From Mesoterricola silvestris (GTDB taxonomy: Bacteria > Acidobacteriota > Holophagae > Holophagales > Holophagaceae), in contig NZ_AP027080.1 of the NCBI RefSeq assembly GCF_030295405.1, forward strand, positions 2,356,001 through 2,420,000: 64,000 bases of DNA, read 5' to 3'. The notes below the pieces were generated by a model. The model saw only the letters and a program-made list of their open reading frames with translations. It had not been told where the DNA came from and did no database searches. The position numbers and the translations under genes were made by a program. Within the stretch, counting starts at the first letter, position 1. Each line of letters starts with the position of its first letter. Of the stretch, positions 1 through 7,737 are shown one piece after another.

Positions 1-1
1 C

Positions 2-1723
2 GACGCCGGCGCGGGCGGGCCCGGGCAGCTGCTCTACGAATCCCGTCCCGGCGCCGGCGGAATGGGGCTGGGGGGCCGGGTCAGGGTGGGCGACCGGGAA
101 TGGACCCTGCGGGTGCGTTCGGGCCCGGCCTTCTTCGCGGCCACGGGCCACCGGAACCATTGGGAGATCCTGGCTGCGGGCCTGGTGCTGAGCCTGGGGC
201 TGGGCGCCGTGCTGGCCCTGTACCAGGGCGCGGAGGACCGCGCGCGGCGCAGGGCCGAAGCCATGGCCCGGGAACTGCGGGACACGGAGGCGCGGTTCCA
301 GACCGTCTTCCGCAAGGCCCCGGTGGGCATGGCCATCGTGGACACCGCCACCGGGCGCTTCCTGACCGTGAACCCGCGCCTGGAGCAGATCCTCGGGTAC
401 TCCTCCGCCGAGCTGAAGGAGCGCACCTTCCTGGCCATGACCCACCCCGACCACGTGGCCTCCGACCTGGTCTCCATGGCGGAGCTGATCTCCGGGGCCG
501 TGGAGGAGTACGCCAAGGAGAAGCGCTACCTCCACCGGGACGGCCACGTGGTCTGGGGCCGGGTGCGGGTGGCCCGGCTTCCCCGGGAGGAGGGGGCGGA
601 TCCGCGCCACCTGGCGCTGGTGGAGGACATCACGGACCGCATCCAGGTCATGGAGAGCCTGCGCAGGGACGAGGCCCGCTTCCGGAACCTGGTGGAGAAC
701 GCCGTGGACCCCATCGTCCTCTTCGATGCGGAGGGCCGTATCCTCCTCGCCAACGGGGAAGCCTCCAGGCTCACCGGATACTCCCGGGAGGAATTCGCGG
801 AGATGCGGGTGCAGGACCTGTCTCCGGAGATGCCCATGGAGGAGTACGCCCGCATCTGGAACGGCCTGGATTTCGGCGAATCCCGGCGCTTCGAGGGGCT
901 CACCCGGCGCAAGGACGGCACCACCTTCCCGGTGGAGGTGCGCATCGGCCTCCTGGAGCCCGGGGAGCCGCGGCAGATCCTCTCCATGGTGCGGGACCTC
1001 AGCGCCGTGGACCTGGCCGCCCAGAGCGAGGCGCGGGCCCGCAAGGCCGAAAGCCTCGTGCTCATGGCCGGCGGCATCGCCCACGACTTCAACAACGTGT
1101 TCCAGGCCGTGCAGTCCAACCTCGAGATCGCCGGATTCCTCACCCGGGGCAAGGACGACCTCACCCAGGTGCTGGACCAGGCCCGCCTCGCCCTGGGCCG
1201 GGCCGTGGTCCTGGCCCGCAAGATGCTCGACTTCTCGGGGCGCGGCATCGTGCGCCCCGTGCCCCTGGACCTGGCGGCCCTGCTGGAGCGCATCCCCGCG
1301 GTGCCGGGCCTGGAGGTCCAGCGGGACTTCCTGCCCGTGCCCCAGGTCCTGGGCGATGCGGGCAAGCTCGAGCAGGTGGTGACGGCCCTCCTGGAGAATG
1401 CCCGGGAGGCCGGCGCCTCCCGGGTGCAGCTGCAGCTCCGCACCCACACCGGCGCGGAATCGGCCGCAGACCAGGGCTTCTGGGCCCTGTCCCGGTTCCA
1501 CGGCGCCGGCGCGGTGTGCCTGCGGGTGCGGGACGACGGCCCCGGCGTGCCCCCGGAGCGCCTGAGCCTGGTGTGCGACCCCTTCTACACCACCCGCGAA
1601 CCCGGCCGGGGCCTGGGGCTGGCGGCGGCGGTGGGGATCCTGAAGGCGCACCGCGCGGGCTTCCACCTCCGGAACGGGGAGGACGGGGGGCTCGTGGCGC
1701 GCCTGTTCTTCAGGCAGGCCTGA
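2..1723 (+). CDS. PAS-domain sensor histidine kinase (5' truncated)
   Basis: The reading frame is open to the left edge, so the protein starts outside the window. Visible in order: the end of an extracytoplasmic sensor region (CHASE-like, from its position before the membrane span), a transmembrane helix at about nt 160-230, two PAS domains (about nt 290-660 and 670-1010), a phospho-acceptor motif GGIAHDFNN with its His at nt 1082-1084, and an HATPase_c domain with an N box (LLENAREAG), a G1 box (DDGPGVP) and a G2 box (GRGLGLAAA). It should be an inner-membrane kinase that autophosphorylates on that His. No receiver domain follows and no response regulator lies downstream, so its partner is not visible. 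The stop codon directly abuts that of the convergent next gene. Confidence 0.9.
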   Translation, partial: DAGAGGPGQLLYESRPGAGGMGLGGRVRVGDREWTLRVRSGPAFFAATGHRNHWEILAAGLVLSLGLGAVLALYQGAEDRARRRAEAMARELRDTEARFQTVFRKAPVGMAIVDTATGRFLTVNPRLEQILGYSSAELKERTFLAMTHPDHVASDLVSMAELISGAVEEYAKEKRYLHRDGHVVWGRVRVARLPREEGADPRHLALVEDITDRIQVMESLRRDEARFRNLVENAVDPIVLFDAEGRILLANGEASRLTGYSREEFAEMRVQDLSPEMPMEEYARIWNGLDFGESRRFEGLTRRKDGTTFPVEVRIGLLEPGEPRQILSMVRDLSAVDLAAQSEARARKAESLVLMAGGIAHDFNNVFQAVQSNLEIAGFLTRGKDDLTQVLDQARLALGRAVVLARKMLDFSGRGIVRPVPLDLAALLERIPAVPGLEVQRDFLPVPQVLGDAGKLEQVVTALLENAREAGASRVQLQLRTHTGAESAADQGFWALSRFHGAGAVCLRVRDDGPGVPPERLSLVCDPFYTTREPGRGLGLAAAVGILKAHRAGFHLRNGEDGGLVARLFFRQA

Positions 1724-2440
1724 TCAATCCACCGAGTAGCCGCGCTGCTCCAGGTAGGACCTCAGGGCCTTGTGGTAGGCCCGGCGGGCCCTGGGGGTGC
1801 CGGGGTCGGAGGGATCGCTGTAGGCCGGGTCGTAGCCGCTGACCTTGCGGGCGTAGCGCTGGGCGTCGGCGCGGTCCGCCTTCATGCGCTCGGCGCTCTG
1901 GCCTTCCCGGGGGCTCACCAGGAGGGCGTCGTGCTCGGGGGCCGGGGGGGCCTCCCGGGGGAATTCGTCCCGGTCGGGGGGATCGGCCACCGTGTAGCCG
2001 CCCGAGGGGGCGTCAAGGTAGTAGACATCGTCGTAGCTGTAGTACCTCACGCCGCCGTAGTAGGCGGCCGTAAAGCCGAAGGGCAGCACGTCCACGAAGA
2101 GGCCCACGGGGGGGTAGCAGCCCACGTAGGCGCCCCGCCAGGGGCGGTACCAGTGGCCGCCGTGCATGTACCAGGGGGAGCCGCCCCACCGGTAGGTGGC
2201 GTAGCCCCGGGGCAGGACGCCCACGCTGCCGTAGACCCGGAAGCCGGTGCCGCCGTGGAAGCCGCCGGGGTTGACCCGGAAGCCCCCGCCGGAGTGGTAG
2301 CCCCCGCCGGGGTGGAAGCCGCCTCCTCGTCCGGCCGAGCCGCCGCCGCGGAACCAGGGCTGGCTGGCGAAGGCGGAGCAGGCGATGAGGGAGAGGGCCG
2401 CGAAACGGAGGACGTTGGGGAACCTGCGGGTGATGGCCAT
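1724..2440 (-). CDS. Secreted Gly/Tyr-rich hypothetical protein (DUF6515-like)
   Basis: A 238-residue protein. The ATG at 2438-2440 is preceded by a good AAGGAG ribosome site. It has an N-terminal signal peptide (hydrophobic segment ending in ACSAFA), then a Gly-rich stretch with repeated GGGFHPGGG-type units, then a Trp/Tyr-rich middle (WYRPWRGAYVG, YYGGVRYYSYDDVYY), and a charged C-terminal third that looks alpha-helical and may bind a surface. The Tyr/Pro/Val middle resembles DUF6515-type cell-envelope proteins; this is recognition by style, not a search. Function is unknown. Export to the periplasm or cell surface is likely. It is convergent with the kinase, with no spacer between stop codons. 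The frame stays open far upstream through dinB antisense, but only this part has a signal peptide and ribosome site. Confidence 0.7.
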   Translation of the reverse strand: MAITRRFPNVLRFAALSLIACSAFASQPWFRGGGSAGRGGGFHPGGGYHSGGGFRVNPGGFHGGTGFRVYGSVGVLPRGYATYRWGGSPWYMHGGHWYRPWRGAYVGCYPPVGLFVDVLPFGFTAAYYGGVRYYSYDDVYYLDAPSGGYTVADPPDRDEFPREAPPAPEHDALLVSPREGQSAERMKADRADAQRYARKVSGYDPAYSDPSDPGTPRARRAYHKALRSYLEQRGYSVD

Positions 2441-2537
2441 GGTCCGCTCCTTTCGTGATGTTGGACCCCCGCGGGCCGGGGGGGGTTGAGTTCCGTTCCC
2501 AAGATGCAGCCAAGGGCGGGCAGGTTCAATCCTTCCC

Positions 2538-2566
2538 TCGCGGGGAAGGCGCAGGTTCGCTATAAT
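2538..2566 (+). promoter_or_regulatory. Possible dinB promoter
   Basis: A perfect TATAAT lies at 2561-2566 in otherwise GC-rich DNA, 28 bp before the chosen dinB start. The -35 position (about 2538-2543) is poor. No clear SOS box was recognised. Confidence 0.35.
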
Positions 2567-2593
2567 TTCGTCATCCCACCCGGGGCGAGGCCT

Positions 2594-3727
2594 ATGCTGC
2601 CGACTGATTCCATGGATTCCGGCCCTTCCAGGCGCATCGCCCACCTGGACATGGACGCGTACTTCGCCTCGGTGGAACTGCTGCGGTACCCGGAGCTCAA
2701 GGGCCTCCCGGTGGTCATCGGGGGGCGCCGGTCCGTTCCGGGGGAGGGCTTCCAGCGCCTGCGGGACTACCGGGGGCGGGGGGTGGTCACCACCTGCACC
2801 TACCCGGCCCGGGCCTTCGGGGTGCGCTCGGGCATGGGGCTCATGAAGGCCGCCGCCCTGGCCCCGGACGCCATCCTCCTGCCGGGGGACTACGAAACCT
2901 ACGCCCGGGTGTCCCGGGCCTTCAAGGCCGCCGTGGCCGAGGTGGCGCCGGCCATCGAGGACCGGGGCATCGACGAGATCTACATCGACCTCACGGAGGT
3001 GGAGGGGACCTCGGCGGAACTGGCCCGGCGCCTGAAGGAGGCGGTGAAGGCCGCCACGGGCCTCACCTGCTCGGTGGGGATCACGCCCAACAAGCTTCTG
3101 TCCAAGATCGCCTCGGAAATGCAGAAGCCCGACGGGGTGACCCTCCTGGGCCTGGAGGACATCCCGGCCCGCGTCTGGCCCCTGCCGGCCTCGGCCGTCA
3201 ACGGCATCGGGCCCAAGGCCGCCGCGAAGCTGGAGGCCCTGGGCATCCGCACCATCGGGGACCTGGCTGCGGCGGATCCGGCGCTGCTCCTGCAGCGGTT
3301 CGGGCAGAGCTACGGGGCCTGGCTTTCGGACGCGGCCCACGGCCGGGACCAGCGCCCCCTCACCATTGTCCGGGAGGCCAAGTCCATGAGCCGGGAGACC
3401 ACCTTCGACCGGGACCTGCACCCCCGGGAGGACCGGGAGCGCCTCACCGCCATCCTCCTGGACCTGTGCGGGCGCCTGGCCCAGGACCTGGAGCGCAAGG
3501 GCCTCGCCGCCCGGACCGTGGGCATCAAGCTCCGCTTCGACGATTTCTCCATCCTCTCCCGGGACGTGACCCTGGGCTGGGCCGTGGCGTCGCCTGACGC
3601 CCTCAGGGACGCGGCCCGGGACTGCCTGCGCCGGGTGACCTTCGACCGCCGCCTGCGCCTCCTGGGGGTGCGGGCCGGGTCCCTGGTGACCCCGGGAACC
3701 GGCGGCGCGCCGCGGCCCCTTTTTTGA
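2594..3727 (+). CDS. dinB: DNA polymerase IV (Y-family translesion polymerase)
   Basis: A 377-residue error-prone polymerase that copies past damaged template bases. The metal-binding motifs are present: HLDMDAYFASVE near the N-terminus, and the acidic pair in GIDEIYIDLTE. GITPNKLLSKIASEMQKPDG is the typical palm/fingers signature, and NGIGPKAAAKLEALGI is the helix-hairpin-helix of the thumb. The little-finger domain follows. The frame is open upstream to 2486, but the ATG at 2594 is preferred: a GAGG lies just before it, and a TATAAT lies between the two candidates. A second in-frame ATG at 2612 would also keep the whole fold. Length matches the DinB family. The C-terminus shows no obvious beta-clamp motif. 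Confidence 0.93.
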   Translation: MLPTDSMDSGPSRRIAHLDMDAYFASVELLRYPELKGLPVVIGGRRSVPGEGFQRLRDYRGRGVVTTCTYPARAFGVRSGMGLMKAAALAPDAILLPGDYETYARVSRAFKAAVAEVAPAIEDRGIDEIYIDLTEVEGTSAELARRLKEAVKAATGLTCSVGITPNKLLSKIASEMQKPDGVTLLGLEDIPARVWPLPASAVNGIGPKAAAKLEALGIRTIGDLAAADPALLLQRFGQSYGAWLSDAAHGRDQRPLTIVREAKSMSRETTFDRDLHPREDRERLTAILLDLCGRLAQDLERKGLAARTVGIKLRFDDFSILSRDVTLGWAVASPDALRDAARDCLRRVTFDRRLRLLGVRAGSLVTPGTGGAPRPLF

Positions 3728-3732
3728 CGAAT

Positions 3733-3769
3733 CCTTGACCGGCGTCAAGGTTGGTTGACCGGAACGGTC
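3733..3769 (+). promoter_or_regulatory. Paired inverted repeats upstream of the RIC gene (CRP/FNR-type site)
   Basis: Two perfect inverted repeats stand between dinB and the RIC start. The first is CCTTGAC-N4-GTCAAGG (3733-3750). Its core TTGAC-N4-GTCAA has the spacing of CRP/FNR-family operators. The second is GACCG-N3-CGGTC (3757-3769). The site centre is about 54 bp before the RIC start codon. CRP/FNR proteins such as Dnr, NnrR and HcpR control nitrosative-stress genes in other bacteria, so NO- or oxygen-responsive control is the likely reading. The first repeat could instead serve as a weak dinB terminator. Confidence 0.6.
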
Positions 3770-3795
3770 GGATATTGGTTGCCGGAGGGACCCCC

Positions 3796-4518
3796 ATGTC
3801 CAGCACCATCACCGCCCACACCCGCATCGGCGACATCGTCCTCGAGCATCCCGCGACCATGCGCCTCTTCGAACGCCACAACATCGACTACTGCTGCGGC
3901 GGCCACCGCACCCTCGCCGAGGCCTGTGCCCACGCCGGCCGTCAGGCCTCGGACATCCTGCCGGCCCTCCAGGGCCTGGATGCCCCCGCCCCCGAGCCCC
4001 TGGACCCCAAGGTCCTGGCCGAGGGCAGCCTCACCGCCCTCATCGCCCACATCGAGTCCACCCACCACGCCTTCACCCGGGAGGAACTGAACCGCGTGGC
4101 CCCCCTCATGGAGAAGGTGGCCCGGGTCCACGGCCCCAACCACCCCGAACTGGCCCGGGTGGCGGTGCTCTTCACGGCGCTGTACGACGACCTCATGCCC
4201 CACCTCCAGAAGGAGGAGCAGATCCTCTTCCCCTTCATCCGCGGCCTGGAATCCGGCGCCCCCGCCTGCGACACCTGCTTCGGCAGCGTCCGCGGCCCCA
4301 TCAGCGTCATGCAGAGCGAGCACGAGGCCGCCGGCGACGTGCTCCGCGAGATCCGCGAGCTCACCCGCGACTACACCCTCCCCGACGACGCCTGCGGCAG
4401 CTTCCGCTCCCTCTACATGGGCCTCCAGACCCTCGAGCAGGACCTCCACCTCCACATCTACCTCGAAAGCCACATCCTCTTCCCCCGGGCGGCCGACCTG
4501 GAGACGGCCAAGGCCTGA
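3796..4518 (+). CDS. ytfE: Iron-sulfur cluster repair di-iron protein (RIC / YtfE / ScdA)
   Basis: A 240-residue cytoplasmic protein that repairs Fe-S clusters after nitric-oxide or oxidative damage. The N-terminal ScdA_N (DUF542) domain carries the diagnostic Cys pair at residues 33-34 (NIDYCCGG). A hemerythrin-like four-helix bundle follows, with its His/Glu ligands spread over HIESTHHAF, NHPEL, HLQKEEQILFPF, MQSEHEAAG and HIYLESHILFP. The ATG at 3796 follows a GGAGGGA ribosome site at 3784-3790. An in-frame codon further up at 3751 lies inside the upstream palindromes and is unlikely to be used. The gene sits alone behind the CRP/FNR-type palindrome, which fits a nitrosative-stress gene. 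Confidence 0.93.
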   Translation: MSSTITAHTRIGDIVLEHPATMRLFERHNIDYCCGGHRTLAEACAHAGRQASDILPALQGLDAPAPEPLDPKVLAEGSLTALIAHIESTHHAFTREELNRVAPLMEKVARVHGPNHPELARVAVLFTALYDDLMPHLQKEEQILFPFIRGLESGAPACDTCFGSVRGPISVMQSEHEAAGDVLREIRELTRDYTLPDDACGSFRSLYMGLQTLEQDLHLHIYLESHILFPRAADLETAKA

Positions 4519-4520
4519 GT

Positions 4521-4751
4521 CGTACGTGTTCCGGACCTTCGCGCCGGTTCGTCATCGCCGGACAAGCCGGCGATGACGGGGGGGTGGGACGGGGCGATGG
4601 GGCTGTGCTGCGCCCATTTCCTCCGTTGGGCGTTCGGGAGGGCGGACCGCACGGGCCCTCCGGGAAGTCCCAGTCATGGTGGGCGGCTTCCGAAGGCCTG
4701 AAGGATCCGCTTCGCGTGGCTCAGGCCGGTTCCGGCAGGCGCCGCCGCTGA
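4521..4751 (-). repeat. Dispersed intergenic repeat, copy R1 (minus orientation)
   Basis: One unit of the repeat family described in the findings. Its outer end, with the GTCCGGAACACG-type terminus, starts 2 nt after the RIC stop codon. Next comes a perfect hairpin with a 12-bp stem (4550-4561 / 4567-4578, loop ACAAG), and the unit ends at the centre of a 26-bp palindrome. On the RIC transcript this hairpin would form about 30 nt after the stop codon and may protect or terminate the message. No coding potential was recognised. Confidence 0.65.
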
Positions 4752-4764
4752 TCAGCGGCGGCGC
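4739..4764. repeat. Perfect 26-bp palindrome joining R1 and R2
   Basis: GCGCCGCCGCTGA (4739-4751) is followed directly by its exact reverse complement (4752-4764). It is where the inner ends of the two inverted repeat units meet. The equivalent inner end in the other units reads TCAACGTCGGCGCC. Confidence 0.8.
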
Positions 4765-4962
4765 GCGTGGGGCATCGGGGACCTCCCACTCGCAGCGGGT
4801 CCCTCCCCGCCATAGGCCGCTCCGGAAGGCCCTTGGGCCGGCCTTGCCGGACCACCGAGCGAAGCAGGTACGTGAAACCCCGTCCCATCGTCCCCTCCGG
4901 AATCCCACGAGGCCGGCTTGTCCGGCCGAGTAACCGGCGCGGAGGTCCGGGACCCGGGCACG
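4752..4962 (+). repeat. Dispersed intergenic repeat, copy R2 (plus orientation)
   Basis: The mirror partner of R1. It begins with the inner terminus TCAGCGGCGGCGC. Its hairpin is GGCCGG-CTTGT-CCGGCC (4911-4927), and it ends with TAACCGGCGCGGAGG then GTCCGGGACCCGGGC. It finishes about 50 bp before the next gene, so unlike the outer copies it lies in front of a gene. Together R1 and R2 fill the 490-bp gap between the RIC and NamZ-fusion genes. Confidence 0.6.
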
Positions 4963-5011
4963 TGCATCGATGGTGAAGTGAAAAAGCGGCGGGAACGGAG
5001 TAGGCTGGGGC

Positions 5012-7270
5012 ATGCGATTCATCCTCGTACTGCTTTCCGCCCTGGTGCTGAATGCGCAGGGGTTTGACGCCAAGGGGCTCGCGGAGCTGCGGGGGGCCCT
5101 GGCGGGGGCCATCGGGCGGAAGGTGACGCCGGGGGCGGTGGTGTGGGTGGGCAGGGGGGGCGCGGACGCGCACTGGGCGCAGGGGGACCGGGCGCTGGTG
5201 CCCCGGCGGGAGCCCATGACCGAGGACACCGTCTTCGATGTGGCTTCGCTCACCAAGGTCGTGGCCACCCTTCCGTGCGTGATGGTGCTGGTGGAGCGGG
5301 GGAAGATCGATCTGGAGGCTCCGGTGCGGGCCTACCTTCCGGAGTTCGCGGGCGCGGGGGTGACGGTGCGGCACCTGCTCACCCACACCTCGGGGCTGAT
5401 TCCGGACCTGGCGCTCACGGAGGCCTGGAGCGGCTACGGGGAGGGCATCCGGCGCGCCTGCGCCTGCGTGCCGGACCCGCCTCCGGGGCGGGAATTCCGG
5501 TACAGCGACGTGAACTTCATCCTCCTGGGGGAGATCGTGCGACGGGTGTCGGGCATGCCCCTGGACGCCTTCGCGGCCCGGGAGGTGTTCGGGCCCCTGG
5601 GCATGGCCTCCACCACCTTCCGGCCCGACCCGGCCCGGGTGGCCCCCACGGAGCGGGACGAGCACGGCGTCATGCTCCGGGGCGTGGTGCACGATCCCAC
5701 GGCGCGCCGCATGGGCGGCTGCGCGGGGCACGCGGGGCTCTTCTCCACCGCGGGCGACCTCGCGAGGTACGCGCGGTTCCTGCTCAAGGGCGGGTCCGTC
5801 CTCCGGCCCGCGACCCTGGCCCTCATGCGCAGCGTCCAGACCCCGGCGTCGGTGTACGAGCGCAGGGGGCTGGGCTGGGACCTGGATTCCTCCTTCAGCC
5901 GCCCCCGGGGCGCCCTCTTCGGGCTGGGCTCGTACGGGCACACGGGGTTCACGGGCACCGCCCTCTGGATCGATCCGGCCTCGGACACCTTCTACGTCCT
6001 GCTCACCACCCGCCTCCACCCCGACGGCAAGGGCGTCACGCGGGATCTCTACTACGAGGTGGGCACCCTCGCCGCCCGGGCGGCGGGGATCACGGAGCGG
6101 CGGGACACGGCGATCTTCCCCCGCACCCGGGAGGAGGTGCCCACCGTCCTCAACGGCATCGACGTGCTGGAGCGCTCCGGGTTCGGGGTCCTCAAGGGCC
6201 TGCGCATCGGCCTGGTCACGAACCACACGGGCATCGACAACGAGCGCCGGGCCACGGTGGACGTGCTCAAGGCCGCGCCGGGGGTGACCCTGGTGCGGCT
6301 CTTCAGCCCCGAGCACGGGATCCGCGGGCAGCTGGACCAGGAGGGCATTCCCGATTCCGAGGACGCCCTCTCCGGCCTGCCGGTGATCAGCCTCTACAAG
6401 ACCGGCCAGCGCGCGCCGTCGCCCGGGGACCTGGCGGACCTGGACGCCCTGGTCTTCGACATCCAGGACATCGGCTGCCGCTTCTACACCTACATCGCCA
6501 CCCTGAAGGGCTGCCTCGAGGCCGCGGCGGCCGCGGGCAAGCCCCTTATCGTCCTGGACCGGGTCAATCCCGTGCGCGGGGACCGGGTGGAGGGGCCCGT
6601 GGTCCCCGCCGCCCCGGGCTTCACGGCCTGCCATCCCATCGCCATCCGCCACGGCATGACGGTGGGGGAGCTGGCGGGGATGTTCAACGCGGAGCTCAAG
6701 CTGGGCGCCAAGCTGCAGGTGGTGCGGGTGCAGGGCTGGCGGCGGGACCAGTGGTACGACGCCACGGCCCTGCCGTGGAAGGACCCTTCGCCCAACATGC
6801 GCAACCTCAACGCCGCGGCCCTGTACCCGGGGGTGGGCCTGCTGGAGACGGCCATCAGCGTCGGGCGGGGCACGGGAACGCCCTTCCAGGTGCTGGGCGC
6901 CCCCTACGTCAACGACCGGGTCCTGGCCCACGAGCTCAACAAGCTGGGCCTGCCCGGGGTGAGCTTCGTTCCCGACCGCTTCCGGCCCACGGCCAGCGTC
7001 TTCAAGGACCAGGAGTGCGGGGGCGTGCGCATCCTCCTCACGGACCGGGACGCCCTGCGCCCCGTGGAGCTGGGGGTGGCCATCGCCCACACCCTGCGCC
7101 ACCTGTACGGCTCGGCCTTCGATCTGGCGAAGGTCAACCGCCTCCTGCAGGACGACGCCTCCATCGCCCTGCTGGCGGCGGACAAGCCCTTCCAGGCCGT
7201 CGTCCAGGGTTGGGACGAGGCCCGCGCCGACTTCCTGCGGCGGCGCGCGGCCTTCCTCCTCTACCCATGA
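5012..7270 (+). CDS. Serine beta-lactamase-fold / NamZ (DUF1343) exo-N-acetylmuramidase fusion
   Basis: A 752-residue exported two-domain protein. Residues 1-16 form a signal peptide. Residues about 20-355 are a class C beta-lactamase/DD-peptidase-like domain, with Ser79-x-x-Lys82 (SLTK), a RYSDVNF motif in the Tyr-x-Asn position and HTGFTGT near its end. From about residue 375 the DUF1343/NamZ domain follows (VTNHTGID, LFSPEHGIRG, VFDIQDIGCRFYTYI, LDRVNP). NamZ from Bacillus releases MurNAc from the non-reducing ends of wall fragments. The two activities in one chain would cut peptide or ester bonds and remove MurNAc together. It heads the salvage locus and overlaps the following GNAT gene by ATGA. 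The role of the first domain is inferred from fold motifs only. Confidence 0.88.
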   Translation: MRFILVLLSALVLNAQGFDAKGLAELRGALAGAIGRKVTPGAVVWVGRGGADAHWAQGDRALVPRREPMTEDTVFDVASLTKVVATLPCVMVLVERGKIDLEAPVRAYLPEFAGAGVTVRHLLTHTSGLIPDLALTEAWSGYGEGIRRACACVPDPPPGREFRYSDVNFILLGEIVRRVSGMPLDAFAAREVFGPLGMASTTFRPDPARVAPTERDEHGVMLRGVVHDPTARRMGGCAGHAGLFSTAGDLARYARFLLKGGSVLRPATLALMRSVQTPASVYERRGLGWDLDSSFSRPRGALFGLGSYGHTGFTGTALWIDPASDTFYVLLTTRLHPDGKGVTRDLYYEVGTLAARAAGITERRDTAIFPRTREEVPTVLNGIDVLERSGFGVLKGLRIGLVTNHTGIDNERRATVDVLKAAPGVTLVRLFSPEHGIRGQLDQEGIPDSEDALSGLPVISLYKTGQRAPSPGDLADLDALVFDIQDIGCRFYTYIATLKGCLEAAAAAGKPLIVLDRVNPVRGDRVEGPVVPAAPGFTACHPIAIRHGMTVGELAGMFNAELKLGAKLQVVRVQGWRRDQWYDATALPWKDPSPNMRNLNAAALYPGVGLLETAISVGRGTGTPFQVLGAPYVNDRVLAHELNKLGLPGVSFVPDRFRPTASVFKDQECGGVRILLTDRDALRPVELGVAIAHTLRHLYGSAFDLAKVNRLLQDDASIALLAADKPFQAVVQGWDEARADFLRRRAAFLLYP

Positions 7271-7737
7271 CGGGCGGCCTTTCCATCCTCCCGCTCCAGG
7301 CCGGGGCCGACGCGGAGGCCTGCGCGGCCCTGCTGGCCTCCTCCGAGCCCTGGAGGACCCTGGGCCTGGGCCAGGCCGCGCTCCTGGCGCAGATCCAGGA
7401 CCCGGGCCGGGAGCGCTACGTGGCGCGCATGGGGGACCGCCTCGCGGGGTACCTGGCCCTGACCCTCCAGGGCGCCTTCGTGGGGTACGTCCAGACCATC
7501 TGCGTGGCGCCGGGGTTCCGGAACCTGGGCCTGGGGGCCGAGCTCATCGCCTTCGCGGAGGCGCGCATCTTCCGGGACCACCCCAACGTCTTCCTGTGCG
7601 TGTCCGCCTTCAACCACGGCGCGCGGCGCTTCTACGCGCGCCTGGGCTACGCCGCGGTGGGGGAGCTAACGGATTACCTGATCGCCGGGCAGTCCGAGAT
7701 CCTGATGCGGAAGACCCGCGGTCCCAAGCTGCCTTGA
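7267..7737 (+). CDS. GNAT-family N-acetyltransferase
   Basis: A 156-residue cytoplasmic acetyltransferase. The acetyl-CoA-binding motif is visible in VAPGFRNLGLGAELIAFAE, and the family's C-terminal signature in FNHGARRFYARLGYAAVGE. The substrate is unknown. The ATG overlaps the stop of the NamZ fusion (ATGA), so the two are translationally coupled and the substrate may be an amino sugar or wall peptide. That link rests on position alone. Its last 72 bp overlap the 3' end of the convergent amidase gene. Confidence 0.85.
   Translation: MTGGLSILPLQAGADAEACAALLASSEPWRTLGLGQAALLAQIQDPGRERYVARMGDRLAGYLALTLQGAFVGYVQTICVAPGFRNLGLGAELIAFAEARIFRDHPNVFLCVSAFNHGARRFYARLGYAAVGELTDYLIAGQSEILMRKTRGPKLP

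Noticed and set aside
2441-3748. Upstream extension of the minus-strand Gly-rich protein across dinB
   Set aside because: The extension is antisense to dinB and low-complexity; a signal peptide and AAGGAG site mark the real start at 2440.
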